Both the position numbers and the translations under genes were made by a program. DNA of 64,000 nucleotides. Origin: Massilia mucilaginosa. GTDB taxonomy: Bacteria; Pseudomonadota; Gammaproteobacteria; Burkholderiales; Burkholderiaceae_D. The stretch spans positions 235,513-299,512 of the forward strand of contig NZ_WHJH01000003.1 of the NCBI RefSeq assembly GCF_011682145.1, read 5' to 3'. The stretch's first letter is position 1; each line of letters begins with the position of its first letter. This document shows positions 46,601 to 55,311 of the stretch, piece after piece. The notes under the pieces are model-generated. The model did no database searches and was not told where the DNA came from. It saw only the letters and a list, made by a program, of their open reading frames with translations.

Positions 46601-48075
46601 GGCGACAAAGCACCGGCGGCGTTGATGTCGGCGTTGATGTCCGCTTTCGGCAAGTCGCCGAAGGCGGACGGATCGAACTTGACGGCGCTGGCGGCGAGCT
46701 TGAATTCGCGCTTGCCACCGAGGTTGGCGCTGCCGTTCACATTCACGCTGCTGCCGCCGGCGGCCAGGCGCGCCTGCTCCACCCTCAGCACGTTGTCGGC
46801 CAGGGTGGCTTTCGCTTCCAGGCGCATGCCCGCTTCCACCAGCTTGGTGGTGAAGGTCTGGGTGCTGCCCTCGTTGGCGACGGTGATGTCGCCGGCGATC
46901 CTGGTCGACTTCATGCGGCTGTGCAGGCGCTTCAAGTCGATGCCGTCGGTGTGCAGCGCAAAGCCGGCCGTGCCGATTCCCTTGTCGGCCGCGGTGCGCG
47001 CCACCGTACCGCTGCCGGTGAATTTGCCGGCCTCGCCCAGGTCGATCAATACCGCGCCGATCTCCAGCGCCGACAGATTGCCTTTGAGTTCACCGCGCAT
47101 GGCGCGCAGCGGCAGCCGTTGCAGGTCGATCGGGCCGGTCGCGCCGGCGTTGTCGATCGCCACGCTGCCGGCGATGTTGCGGTTCGCTTCGATGCGCGCC
47201 GTGATCGCCAGCGACAGGTCGGCCTTCGGCAGTTCGGGATTGAAAAAGCCCGGGTCGATATTCTTGCCATGGATGGTCAGGGCCCGCAGCGCAATCGCAT
47301 CGAACGGCGCCAGCGTGAATTTGGCGTCGCCGCTGGCCTTGCCCGATACCGCCGTGGCGTCGAGTTGCGTCGTCACCAGGTCGCCGCCGACACCGAGCTT
47401 GATCTGGGCCGGCTGCTGGCCGGCGGGGACCACGAGCTGGGTCAGGCTGGCGGTGCCGGCCAGCTTGAACGGATGGTTGGCGCCGATGCTCGCGTCGGCC
47501 ATGGCCTTGCCCCACGGGGTGATGGCGCTGGCTTTGCGCAAGGCCCATTGTGTCGGGTCGCCCAGGAGGTCGAAGCGCACGTCGGTGATGACCGTTTCGG
47601 CGCCCGGCGCGGCGGCGTTGGTCATGATGACTTTGGCCAGGCGCGCGTCGTCCACTTCCAGCTTGAACGGGGGCGCCAGCTTGGTCGGCATCTTGGCCGG
47701 TTCGCCTTCGCGCAGGGTATCCATGCGCAAGGTGGCCACGTGCAGCTTGTTGATCGCCACGCCGCGACTGAGGTACTGGAAGGGCGACCAGTCGATGTCG
47801 ATGTTTTCGGCGGTGATGACTTGCTCGGGCGTGCGGTAGACGATTTTACCCACGTGCATGGCGCCGTACAGCGAGCCGTTCACGCCGGTGACGACAATGC
47901 TGCCGCCGCTGGCGTTGGCCACGCGCTGGACCAGCATTTGCAAGGTTGTTTCGCGTCCCAGGTACCAGTAGGCGCCGCCCAGCAGGGCGCCGGTGACGAC
48001 CACGCCGACGGCGACGCGGCGCGGCCAGCGGCGCTGGCGGACCGGCGGGGTAGTAGGGGTGTCGGCGGTAGTCAT
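43675..48075 (-). CDS. tamB: Translocation and assembly module inner-membrane subunit TamB
   Basis: 1,466 residues. An N-terminal membrane anchor (RRVAVGVVVTGALLGGAYWYLG) is followed by about 1,100 residues of beta-rich repeats (AsmA/TamB type). The C-terminal DUF490 domain (about 1,180-1,466) has RVASGTYKAYGQNLDIERGVLTFSG, NPALNIRAVRRR, VEAGVEVRGS and ends ITLQFQTGTNTALDVLYSWAFD. TamB forms a periplasm-spanning groove for lipid transport or outer-membrane protein assembly with TamA. Its ATG overlaps the tamA stop codon by one base (TGATG). Confidence 0.93.
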   Translation of the reverse strand: MTTADTPTTPPVRQRRWPRRVAVGVVVTGALLGGAYWYLGRETTLQMLVQRVANASGGSIVVTGVNGSLYGAMHVGKIVYRTPEQVITAENIDIDWSPFQYLSRGVAINKLHVATLRMDTLREGEPAKMPTKLAPPFKLEVDDARLAKVIMTNAAAPGAETVITDVRFDLLGDPTQWALRKASAITPWGKAMADASIGANHPFKLAGTASLTQLVVPAGQQPAQIKLGVGGDLVTTQLDATAVSGKASGDAKFTLAPFDAIALRALTIHGKNIDPGFFNPELPKADLSLAITARIEANRNIAGSVAIDNAGATGPIDLQRLPLRAMRGELKGNLSALEIGAVLIDLGEAGKFTGSGTVARTAADKGIGTAGFALHTDGIDLKRLHSRMKSTRIAGDITVANEGSTQTFTTKLVEAGMRLEAKATLADNVLRVEQARLAAGGSSVNVNGSANLGGKREFKLAASAVKFDPSAFGDLPKADINADINAAGALSPAWKVAADFALRPSRLFDQPLSGKGKLNADATHISGVAATLALGKNTAELAGSFGAAGEKLTWKVNATDLAAARSDLYGALAANGVVTGTMAAPRTTFEVDATGLGWVAAARKANNSLLHATGEAWLDKGAVDLKAAGTAQRFNPAAFGSPLAGSINGSFDVTGRSGPDWRGNLDLALQPSTLANSPFWGHAKVAADAKHVSNADVDLHVGPNIVAAKGSFGAASDKLDWRIDAPQLAALGPDYGGVLKGSGTVSGTMAAPAVSAALEGQNLKVLGKHQVKTLRASATLGSGRGQDDPLVSDIAITEYVSGDTRIDSAHLQTSGTRGAHVLRLGARSDAFDANGEIRGGWANSAWTGTVAALQNKGRYAFALQAPVPLRIAVAPGDGVAGLARPQQIGMSNAVIKLPNGSVSVQSLDKNGPHWTSKGVAAGVPLTYLAQFSPGMRDAISGNLLLGADWSLDMQAPNGATPALNGMLHVFRESGDVIAGAEVPVVLGLRTLDLRADVAKGALRMQARVDGTRIGQASVDATAQMLEGRLGNASPLKMTANADMVSIAWLAPFTGQPGLELDGALKLALTGGGTVGTPTLNGSVDGDKLALRWAEQGVKLSNGQLRAKLTGDQLLLQRLSFDGVQGTALADGAVRFAGGEATMQLKLVADKLEILSRPDRTVVVSGQSTLIRDAKRFSLEGKFKADRALIELAPQGRPTLSDDVIVLGRAGVGTPAVKTEPSMPLTMDLEADLGNAFRLRGMGIDAELAGSLRVRTTGGRPPRANGSIRVASGTYKAYGQNLDIERGVLTFSGPADNPALNIRAVRRRPEGEQLSETNVEAGVEVRGSALSPVAKLVSTPSVPDSEKLSWLVLGHGMEATSGNEAGLLSAAAGALLGGSGSGGGFQSRLANSLGVDELGLSQAKGLESTVVTVGKRISSRAYLSFEQGATTASSLVKIRYKLNPRITLQFQTGTNTALDVLYSWAFD

Positions 48076-49976
48076 CAGAATGTAAAGCCCAGTGAGAAGT
48101 GCAGGCGCGCTTTTTTGAGCGCTTGTCCGTATGCGAGATCGACGTTGATCGGGCCGACCGGGCTGCGCCAGCGCGCGCCGAGGCCGTAGCCCGATTCCGG
48201 TTTCAGGTCCTTGAATTTGTCGGCGGCGTTGCCGGCGTCGTAGAAGAAGGCCACGCCCCAGGGCGGCTTGAACCAGTATTGGTATTCGACGCTGCCGGTG
48301 AGCAGGTAGCGCCCGCCGACAATGGCGTCGCCTTCGCGCACGCCCAGTTCCTGGTAGCCGTAGCCGCGCACCGACTGGTCGCCGCCGGCGCGGAACAGGA
48401 AGGTCGACGGCACCCCGGCCTTGTCGCGCGAGGCCAGCACGCCCGCTTCGGCGCGCACGATCAGGTTGCTCGACGGCCCGAGCGGACGGTAATTGACGAA
48501 GCGGGTGCTGGCGCGCAGAAAGCGTTCGTCGGTCAGCAGCGGCAGCACGGCGCCGCCGAACTGCGCGTTGAGCACATAGCCGCGCGTCGGCAGCACCAGG
48601 TTGTCGAGCGCGCGCTTGGTCCAGCTGAAGGTGAGCGGAACGCTGTTGCTGCGGCGCGTTTCCACGCCTTCGACCAGGCGCCGCTCGCTCAGGTATTCGA
48701 GCGTCAGGCTGCGTTCGAGCAGCGGCGTGCCCCAGGCGCGGCGGCCGGCCACGGTGGCCACGTTGGTCACTTCGCCGCGCAGGTCGTTGCGCTCGAAACC
48801 GGCGCCAAAGCTGTCGTTGTAGCCTTTTATGGTGGTCGGAAAGTAGAAGTCGGCGCGCGCGGTCTGGCGCTTCTGTTCCATGATCAGATTACTTTTCATG
48901 CGCAGGCCGAACACGTCCAGGTCGTCGTAATTGAGCTGGGCGCGGGCGCCGGTGTTGGTCGAATAACCAAGGCCGACGTCGACGTTCTTTTGCTTGTTTT
49001 CGGTCACGCGCACCAGCACCGGCAGGATCGCCGGGTTGGCCACCGGCGGGCGCGGGATGTTCTTCTGGTCGTCGGTCATGGCGTCGATGTCTTCCGACAG
49101 CGCGGCCGCCATGTCGGCGCTCACTTCCACGGTGCTGAAGTAGCCGGTGTCCTGCAGGCGCGCCTGGTAGGCTTGCAGGGCCGCTTCGCTGTATTCCTGG
49201 CCGGGGCGGATCCGATTGAGGTTGCTGACGATGGTGCGCGAATAGCGCTTCAGGCCTTCGACCCGCAGTTCGCCGAAGCGCGCTTCGGGGCCGCTGTCGA
49301 GGACCACCTTGAGCAGGGCGCGGCGCACGTCGGGGTCGACGATGGCGCTCGATTCGACCAGCTGGGCGCGCGGATAGCGCGCCATCATCACCTGGCGCAG
49401 CAGGTTGCGCTTGGCGCCTTCCCAGTCGGCCTGGCGGAAGCGCTGGCCGACCGGCAGGCCCCAGCGCTGGCGCAGGTCGTTTGCGTCGTACGCTTTGGCG
49501 TCGGCGCCGACCGGCTCAAAACCCTTGAGCACCAGTTCGACATCGCCGACGACCACCGGCTCGCCCGGATCGACCGTGATGCGCGCGACCGGTTTGGCGC
49601 CGCTGGTGTCGAGCCCCGCGCTGACCTTGGGCGAGTAGTAGCCTTCGGTGGCGATCAGGGTTTTGGCCTGCTCGGGCGCGGCCTTGACCAGGCGTTGCAG
49701 CTGGTCGAGGTCGAGGCGCGGATTGCCCTGCCAGCGCACCAGGTCCAGGTTTTCTTCGAGCAGGTCGTCGAGCGGGCCGGGGGCGTCCACCCGCACCGAG
49801 TAGTCGATGCCGCGCGCCGGGGCTTGCTGTGCCGCTTGCGCCGCTCCCGCTTCGCTCTCCTGCGCCAGTGCCAATGCCGGCGGCGCCGCAAGGCACACGG
49901 TCACGGCGATTTGTGCCAAAATTCGTCGCTGACGCGGCGTCCGGGCTGTTATTTTGTCTGGTGTTGCGGGAAACAT
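48075..49976 (-). CDS. tamA: Outer-membrane assembly subunit TamA (Omp85 family)
   Basis: 633 residues with a signal peptide (about 1-38, cut near ALA-QE). Three POTRA domains span about 55-330, including GYYSPKVSAGLD, GPEARFGELRVEGLKRY and LQDTGYFSTVEVSAD. The 16-strand barrel follows, with the Omp85 motif VRGYGYQELG (VRGY/F lid loop) and the end LHFSLGFTF with a terminal Phe. It partners with TamB, encoded next in the same operon. It is divergent from queC. Confidence 0.93.
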   Translation of the reverse strand: MFPATPDKITARTPRQRRILAQIAVTVCLAAPPALALAQESEAGAAQAAQQAPARGIDYSVRVDAPGPLDDLLEENLDLVRWQGNPRLDLDQLQRLVKAAPEQAKTLIATEGYYSPKVSAGLDTSGAKPVARITVDPGEPVVVGDVELVLKGFEPVGADAKAYDANDLRQRWGLPVGQRFRQADWEGAKRNLLRQVMMARYPRAQLVESSAIVDPDVRRALLKVVLDSGPEARFGELRVEGLKRYSRTIVSNLNRIRPGQEYSEAALQAYQARLQDTGYFSTVEVSADMAAALSEDIDAMTDDQKNIPRPPVANPAILPVLVRVTENKQKNVDVGLGYSTNTGARAQLNYDDLDVFGLRMKSNLIMEQKRQTARADFYFPTTIKGYNDSFGAGFERNDLRGEVTNVATVAGRRAWGTPLLERSLTLEYLSERRLVEGVETRRSNSVPLTFSWTKRALDNLVLPTRGYVLNAQFGGAVLPLLTDERFLRASTRFVNYRPLGPSSNLIVRAEAGVLASRDKAGVPSTFLFRAGGDQSVRGYGYQELGVREGDAIVGGRYLLTGSVEYQYWFKPPWGVAFFYDAGNAADKFKDLKPESGYGLGARWRSPVGPINVDLAYGQALKKARLHFSLGFTF

Positions 49977-50061
49977 GTTGCTCCATTCGGAAAAATGCTC
50001 CGGGCATCTTACCGGATCGGCTGCAATGATGGCGAACGTCTAATCATCTGGAAAATACAAT

Positions 50062-50766
50062 ATGCAAGAAACTGACGGCGCACTGGTGTTGTTTAGCGGC
50101 GGACAAGACTCCGCCACCTGCCTGGCCTGGGCGCTGGAGCGTTATGCGCGCGTGGAAACCATCGGTTTCGACTACGGCCAGCGCCACGCCATCGAGCTGA
50201 CCGTGCGCCCCACGGTGCTGGGGAAAATGCGCGCCTTGAAGCCCGACTGGGATGCGCGCCTGGGCGAGGATCACATGGTCGACCTGTCGCTGATCGGCAA
50301 GATCTCGGATACCGCCATGACCAGCAACGTGGCCATCGAAATGCAGGCCAACGGGCTGCCGAACACCTTTGTACCGGGGCGTAACCTGCTGTTCATGACC
50401 GTGGCGGCCACCGTGGCCTACCGGCGCGGCTTGAATGTGCTGGTCGGCGGCATGTGCGAGACCGATTTTTCGGGCTATCCGGACTGCCGCGACGACACCA
50501 TGAAGGCGCTCCAGGTGGCGCTCAACCTGGGCATGGCCACGCGCCTGAAGCTCGAAACCCCGCTGATGTGGATCGACAAGAAGCAGACCTGGCAACTGGC
50601 GCACGAGGCCGGTGGCGCGGCGCTGGTCGACCTGATCCGCGAAGACACCCATACCTGCTACCTGGGCGAGCGCGGCGCGCTGCATGCCTGGGGCTACGGC
50701 TGCGGCACCTGCCCGGCCTGCGCCTTGCGCGCGCGCGGCTACCTGCAATACATCGGCGCCGTTTGA
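50062..50766 (+). CDS. queC: 7-cyano-7-deazaguanine synthase
   Basis: 234 residues. The PP-loop is [12 protein letters not shown] (12-17 SGGQDS). The C-terminal zinc motif has four cysteines (CYLGER...[16 protein letters not shown]), and [21 protein letters not shown] and [17 protein letters not shown] are typical. The enzyme makes preQ0 from 7-carboxy-7-deazaguanine with ATP and ammonia in queuosine synthesis. It is alone here; other que genes are elsewhere. A strong stem-loop follows. Confidence 0.95.
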   Translation: MQETDGALVLFSGGQDSATCLAWALERYARVETIGFDYGQRHAIELTVRPTVLGKMRALKPDWDARLGEDHMVDLSLIGKISDTAMTSNVAIEMQANGLPNTFVPGRNLLFMTVAATVAYRRGLNVLVGGMCETDFSGYPDCRDDTMKALQVALNLGMATRLKLETPLMWIDKKQTWQLAHEAGGAALVDLIREDTHTCYLGERGALHAWGYGCGTCPACALRARGYLQYIGAV

Positions 50767-50771
50767 GCGCC

Positions 50772-50813
50772 GCCGGCAGGCCGTGCCGGCCAGCGCCCGC
50801 ACGGCCTGCCGGC
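50772..50813 (+). terminator. Stem-loop after queC
   Basis: A perfect 15-base GC-rich stem (50772-50786 with 50799-50813) with a 12-base loop starts five bases after the stop codon. There is no T-run behind it. Confidence 0.6.
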
Positions 50814-50862
50814 CATGCAAGGCGACTTATTCAATTTGCATGATTATTTGTTAACATTTTTG

Positions 50863-50950
50863 TTGTCCAAAAGATGCCTGCGTAGTACATTCAAGCCAGG
50901 CACACATCCCCGCTAGCGCCCAGGCGACGGGTCCGCAGCGAGCGGACCCG
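50863..50950 (+). promoter_or_regulatory. Promoter and leader hairpin of the lodA-like gene
   Basis: TTGTCC (50863-50868), a 17-base spacer and TACATT (50886-50891) make a plausible sigma-70 promoter. In the leader, CGGGTCCGC (50928-50936) pairs with GCGGACCCG (50942-50950) around a 5-base loop. AGGAGA at 51041-51046 precedes the ATG at 51055. The hairpin might slow translation or stabilise the message. Confidence 0.5.
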
Positions 50951-51054
50951 GTGGCTCGCCGCATCCCGGATTTCTTCGCGCCTGCAATGCAGATCTGGTC
51001 TTTCCGCTGTTGACTCACATGGTTCGTCCATCACTCAATCAGGAGACTGTATAC

Positions 51055-53217
51055 ATGCCATCCCCCGTCAGTTACCGCATTCACCCGTCGATCGGCGTCG
51101 GCCGCGTCGGCAACAGCCTCGATGCGTATTACCTTGCACCGGACAGCATCGGCGGCCTGCCGATCGAAGCGAGCGCCAGCGGCGATCCGGTGCTCGAGAA
51201 TGGCGTGCCCAAGCGGGTCACCCAGTTCAAGGACGCCAAGGGCTTGATCAAGCGCCAGGCGGCCACCTTCGCCATCTACCAGTCGACCCCGGACGGCCTG
51301 GGCGAGGTCGAACTGGACCTGACCGGCGACCTGGTCGAATCGGTGGTCTGGTCGGTGCACGTGGCGAACAAAAAGGCGGCATGGTGGGATTTCACGCCCC
51401 TCCTGGGCGACCTGATGTTCGGCCAGTACAACAGCTACGAGACCTGGCAGGAGCCGCCCGAAGCGTGGGGCGTGGACGGCCCGGTGACCAGCTATCGCAA
51501 TCCCGACGTCATCGGCGACGACGCGCGCAAGGGCCTGATCATCGATCCGGGGCCGCGCAGCGTGCGCGGGCCGCAGGCGGCGCCGGTGGAATTCACGGCC
51601 GATAGCGTGCCGCCGACCTACCCGTTCGCCAGCTTCCCCCCGTCTGAGCCGAGCCAGGGCTTGCCGGTCAAGTCGCTCGGCGAAATCCGCACCGACTCGC
51701 GCGCCAAGCTGCTGGTGCTGGGCGGCTTCGGCCATGCCGGCGGCGACGAGAGCATCACCGGTTTCGGCGGCGGCAATACCTGGCACGACGATATCGCCGA
51801 CGGCCCGGTGACGGCCACCGTCACCTTCAAGGACCAGAGCGTGGTCACACTGTCGGCCTGGGTGGTGATCGGCTCGCCCAAGTTCGCGCCGCAGCTGGTC
51901 AATGTGTCGACCTGGGACGACGTGGCGATCGATTGCGCGCTCAAGTACCAGGGCGCGCGGCCCGACGTCTACGACCTGGCCCGGTGGCCCGATAACGCCG
52001 GCTGGAATCCGGATTACCAGGTCAACTACTGGGAAGACATCAAGCCCTTCCTCAACCGGATGGCCGACTACCAGTGGGTGGCGACGGTGCCGTCGATGAC
52101 GGCCTTCATCAACCCGCCCTTCGATCCGAACGATACCAGCCAGAAGGCGGGGGAGCTGCGCGCGCAGTTCTTGAGTTACTTCCGCAACCCGCCGGCGCGC
52201 CGCGACGCCACGCTGGAGCAGCCGGCCGGCTTTGCCGACACCCAGAACCAGCAATTGTTCAGCGGCGGCTTGCAGGAAACGACCGGCATTCCCCTGGTGC
52301 CGATGAATTCGGGCTCGAATTCGGTGCGCAACAATGTGATCGACAAGTTTTCGGTGCTGACCGATACCCAGTATTTTCTGCTCAAGCAATGGGCGGATGG
52401 CAAGTTCTCAGCGACCGCGCCGGCCTTGCGCATCCCGAATGTGCATCCGCTCGACCAGGCCGGGATCGGCAATTGCGTGGGCGAGCCGATGTGCCCGGGC
52501 ATCGAAGTGACCTGGTCGGTGCGCAACCCGACCGTGTACGCGGCGCCGTACCAGATCCGGCACCGCCATGACGAAGCGTATTACAACCAGCACGGCCTGT
52601 CGTGGTCGGCCGACGAAACCGCGCCCGTCGACTGGAGCGCGCCAACCGTGGGCGCCGGTTGCGAACCGGGCGACCTGACCAAGCGCATGGCCATTCCATG
52701 GCAGGCCGACTTCTTCGATTGCTCGGTCCAGTTCATCAATTTCGACAATCCGGCGCAGGTCAAGGATCCGGCCACGATGATTCCGACGCCGCCCACCTAT
52801 TATTCCTACTGGTGGCCGCCGCAAAGCCCGTGGAACGTGATCGCCGGCGGCTACACCGCCGAGGAGCAGAGGCTGACCGGCGTGCCGGCCGGGATGCAGG
52901 TGATGTACAGCCGCGGCGTGAACAGCTTCACCCAGATGATCACCGCGTGGAAGTACCTGGGCTTCGTGGCCAACCAGAATCACGATCCGGCCTCCGGGCG
53001 CCAGTATCCGTATTTTGCGGAGCAGGAGCGCAACCACCGCCAGTTCCATATGGCCAGCGTGGCGGTCGGCAATGTGAGCAGCTTCGTCACCAGCGACGAT
53101 TCGACCTTCTATCCGGCCTGGTTCCTCAAGGATGAAGACCCCGCACCGCAGACGCGCCAGGGCGACAAGCCGCGCAAGATATTGACCCTGTCGCATGGCC
53201 GCACCAGCCGCCGCTGA
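51055..53217 (+). CDS. LodA-like cysteine tryptophylquinone amino-acid oxidase
   Basis: 720 residues without a classical signal peptide, like LodA and GoxA. The opening SYRIHPSIGVGRVGNS is the family's RIHP...RVGNS motif. CTQ cofactor residues can be placed by motif: Cys480 in VGEPMCPGIEVTWSVRNP and Trp549 in AIPWQADFFDC. The family oxidises lysine at epsilon carbon (LodA) or glycine (GoxA) and releases hydrogen peroxide and ammonia; which substrate is used here cannot be read. The protein ends with a Ser/Arg-rich tail. Cotranslated with the LodB-like gene, which overlaps by 23 bases. Such oxidases can act as antimicrobials. Confidence 0.87.
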   Translation: MPSPVSYRIHPSIGVGRVGNSLDAYYLAPDSIGGLPIEASASGDPVLENGVPKRVTQFKDAKGLIKRQAATFAIYQSTPDGLGEVELDLTGDLVESVVWSVHVANKKAAWWDFTPLLGDLMFGQYNSYETWQEPPEAWGVDGPVTSYRNPDVIGDDARKGLIIDPGPRSVRGPQAAPVEFTADSVPPTYPFASFPPSEPSQGLPVKSLGEIRTDSRAKLLVLGGFGHAGGDESITGFGGGNTWHDDIADGPVTATVTFKDQSVVTLSAWVVIGSPKFAPQLVNVSTWDDVAIDCALKYQGARPDVYDLARWPDNAGWNPDYQVNYWEDIKPFLNRMADYQWVATVPSMTAFINPPFDPNDTSQKAGELRAQFLSYFRNPPARRDATLEQPAGFADTQNQQLFSGGLQETTGIPLVPMNSGSNSVRNNVIDKFSVLTDTQYFLLKQWADGKFSATAPALRIPNVHPLDQAGIGNCVGEPMCPGIEVTWSVRNPTVYAAPYQIRHRHDEAYYNQHGLSWSADETAPVDWSAPTVGAGCEPGDLTKRMAIPWQADFFDCSVQFINFDNPAQVKDPATMIPTPPTYYSYWWPPQSPWNVIAGGYTAEEQRLTGVPAGMQVMYSRGVNSFTQMITAWKYLGFVANQNHDPASGRQYPYFAEQERNHRQFHMASVAVGNVSSFVTSDDSTFYPAWFLKDEDPAPQTRQGDKPRKILTLSHGRTSRR

Positions 53218-54442
53218 CACGGGCGGCCCGCACGCCGGGGAGGACGACTATGACGTCGTCATCCTCGGCGCCGGGCCGGCGGGCGCCGCCGCTGCGATCA
53301 CCCTGCGCCGCCATACGCGGCTGCGCGTGGCGCTGGTCGAGCGGCGCCTGTTCGATCCTTTTCGTCCCGGCGAGACCGTCTCGGCGGCCCTGTTTCCCCT
53401 GGTGGACTACCTGGGCATCGCGCGCGCGCGCTTCGAAGAACGCCATCTGCAATCGTACGCGCACGCCGCCGCCTGGGGCGGCGACGCGCTGGTGGTGCGC
53501 GACTTCCTGTTCAACGGCCAGGGCAGCGGCCTGCACCTGGACCGGCTGGCCTTCGACAGCATGCTGCTCGACGAAGCCGGCCAGCTCGGCGCGCGCATCG
53601 TGCAGCCGGCCGAACTGCTGGCCATCACTGCGGGCGAGCGCTGGAGCGTCGCGCTGCGCCAGGGCGAGCGCAAGCGCACGCTGAGCGCCGCCTACGTCAT
53701 CGATTGCAGCGGGCGCAGCAGCGTGATGGTGCGCCAGCAGCAGTGCGCGGTGCTGCAGACCGACCGCATGGTGGGGGTGTATGCCTACTACGACGCGGTG
53801 GACGGGCGCGCGCGGCTGCAGCGCACCCTGGTCGAGACCACCGAACACGGCTGGTTCTACCTGGCGCCGCTGCCGGGCGGGCGCACGGCGGTGGCCTTCA
53901 TGACCGATGCCGAGACCTTGCGCACGCTCGACCTGCTCGATCCCGAGGCATGGCGGCGCCATGCGCTGGCGAGCACGCACATCGGCGCGCTGGTGCGCGA
54001 GCTGGCGGCGCCGCAAGCGTTCCGCCAGTATCCGGTGCACAGCCGGGTGGCGCGCCTGCCGGCCAACGCCGCGTGGACCGCGGCCGGGGACGCGGCGGCC
54101 AGCTTCGATCCGGTGTCGTCGCTGGGCATCGGGCACGCCCTCAGTTCGGGCATCCACGCGGCCCGGGTGGCGCATGCCTACCTGGAGCAGGGCGGCGGCC
54201 TGGGGGAGGGCTACCGCCAGTCGCTGCTCGATCATTTCCAGTCGTACGTGACGACCCGGCGCAGCCTGTACGCCAACGAGCAGCGCTGGCCGGGAGCGGG
54301 GTTCTGGCAAAGGCGCGCCGGCACCGGCGCCGTTTGCGCTCAGGGGCAGGACGGCAGCCGTACCAGGCCGAACCCCGGACTGGGCCCGGCGGCCGGCAGC
54401 AGCGAAGGGGTGGTGCGCACCAGATCGACCTCGATAAAGTAG
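53195..54442 (+). CDS. LodB-like flavoprotein needed for CTQ maturation
   Basis: 415 residues. The FAD motif is DVVILGAGPAGAAAAITLRR, followed by FRPGETVSAALFPLVDYLG. Middle motifs include VIDCSGRSSVMVRQ and HGWFYLAPLPGGRTAVAFMTD, and AAGDAAASFDPVSSLGIGHAL is the second FAD motif (GDxxxxxdP). In Marinomonas, LodB is required to convert Cys and Trp into CTQ in LodA. The last about 40 residues (after FWQRR) are odd and read through the antisense neighbour, which suggests that the native stop codon was lost. A diverged copy of the native-looking end lies at 55073-55189. Confidence 0.87.
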   Translation: MAAPAAADTGGPHAGEDDYDVVILGAGPAGAAAAITLRRHTRLRVALVERRLFDPFRPGETVSAALFPLVDYLGIARARFEERHLQSYAHAAAWGGDALVVRDFLFNGQGSGLHLDRLAFDSMLLDEAGQLGARIVQPAELLAITAGERWSVALRQGERKRTLSAAYVIDCSGRSSVMVRQQQCAVLQTDRMVGVYAYYDAVDGRARLQRTLVETTEHGWFYLAPLPGGRTAVAFMTDAETLRTLDLLDPEAWRRHALASTHIGALVRELAAPQAFRQYPVHSRVARLPANAAWTAAGDAAASFDPVSSLGIGHALSSGIHAARVAHAYLEQGGGLGEGYRQSLLDHFQSYVTTRRSLYANEQRWPGAGFWQRRAGTGAVCAQGQDGSRTRPNPGLGPAAGSSEGVVRTRSTSIK

Positions 54443-54885
54443 CTGTTGAGGCGGAAGTCGAGGTCGGCGCAGGTGCTGCCGATGCGTTTCTGGAAGCCGG
54501 CGGCGAGCGGGAAGCTGTTGCTGTCGAGTGTCAGCAGGGCCGTGAGCGCGCGCGTGCTGTAGTTCAAGGCCATCAGGCGCACGCGCACTTGCGTCAGCAC
54601 GCCCGGGTCGAGCACGAGCGTGTCGAGGAAGCGCCGTTCGGCCAGCCCGGCGCCGCCCCAGGTGTCGCTGATCTGATAGCGGATCGTGCAGGTGACTGCG
54701 GCCGCGCCGCCCAGGCGCACGGCGTTGCCGTCGGACACTGCCGCGCCGGCGCAATTATCATCGAGGGCGCCGGTGCTGCCGACGCTCGACCAGTTGCTGT
54801 CGGCCAGTGCGGCGGCGGGCGCGAGGATGGCCGCCAGCGCCAATGCCAGCGCCGCCATGCGCCGTGAGGGGAAATGGGAAGGCAT
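54340..54885 (-). CDS. Exported protein of unknown function, antisense to the lodB tail
   Basis: 181 residues from an ATG with AAGGAG six bases upstream on the minus strand. A signal peptide (MPSHFPSRRMAALALALAAILAPAAALA-DS) is followed by a beta-rich domain with four cysteines (DDNCAGAAVSDG, VTCTIRYQISDTW, GSTCADLDF, LPSCP), likely two disulphides. It overlaps the last 103 bases of the lodB frame. No family is recognised; the start, ribosome site and export signal support expression. Confidence 0.7.
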   Translation of the reverse strand: MPSHFPSRRMAALALALAAILAPAAALADSNWSSVGSTGALDDNCAGAAVSDGNAVRLGGAAAVTCTIRYQISDTWGGAGLAERRFLDTLVLDPGVLTQVRVRLMALNYSTRALTALLTLDSNSFPLAAGFQKRIGSTCADLDFRLNSYFIEVDLVRTTPSLLPAAGPSPGFGLVRLPSCP

Positions 54886-55072
54886 GATGACTCCTTGCGA
54901 AAGGTGAAGGGCAAAGCGGGCGCCGGCCAGCCGGGCCCGCCTTGATGCCATTCCAGACTACGGCTCGCGCAGCTGGCATCCTTGCGCCCGCTCACCGTAG
55001 CGGCGGGTCCGCACGCCGTTCCGTGGGCCTGCCTCAATTTCCTGCCATGCGCCGTCGAACAGACCTCTCAGG

Positions 55073-55189
55073 CAACTGCAGTCGTATGTGACGACCCGGC
55101 GCGGCCTGTATGCCAACGAAGCGCGCTGGCCGGAATCGGGGTTCCGGCAGCGGCGCCTGGCGCAGTCCCGGCCGTGCGCGCCGGCGTGA
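55073..55189 (+). pseudogene. Remnant of a second lodB-like gene (C-terminal end only)
   Basis: Open codons before a TGA at 55187-55189 read QLQSYVTTRRGLYANEARWP, then ESGFRQRRLAQ and so on. Over 26 codons (55079-55156) they match the end of the intact lodB (54239-54316) at 67 of 78 bases and 21 of 26 residues by hand count. No start codon or upstream lodB sequence is left. The degree of difference points to a paralogue, not a fresh copy. It shows what a normal LodB ending looks like. Confidence 0.85.
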
Positions 55190-55311
55190 GCGGGCGGGAC
55201 CGCGCGTAAACACAGCCCTGACATTTTTGTGCCAGAATGCGCCGCCGCCCAGGCGTCCGGGCTGGCGCCCGCCAGGCGAACCGGAACACGATCGACCCGG
55301 GAACAACCACG

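Noticed and set aside
55190..55311. Continuation of the lodB remnant or a small gene upstream of the DUF805 gene
   Set aside because: No similarity to lodB continues past the TGA and no frame has a ribosome site. The in-frame extension at 55237 is Arg-rich and unlike DUF805 starts.
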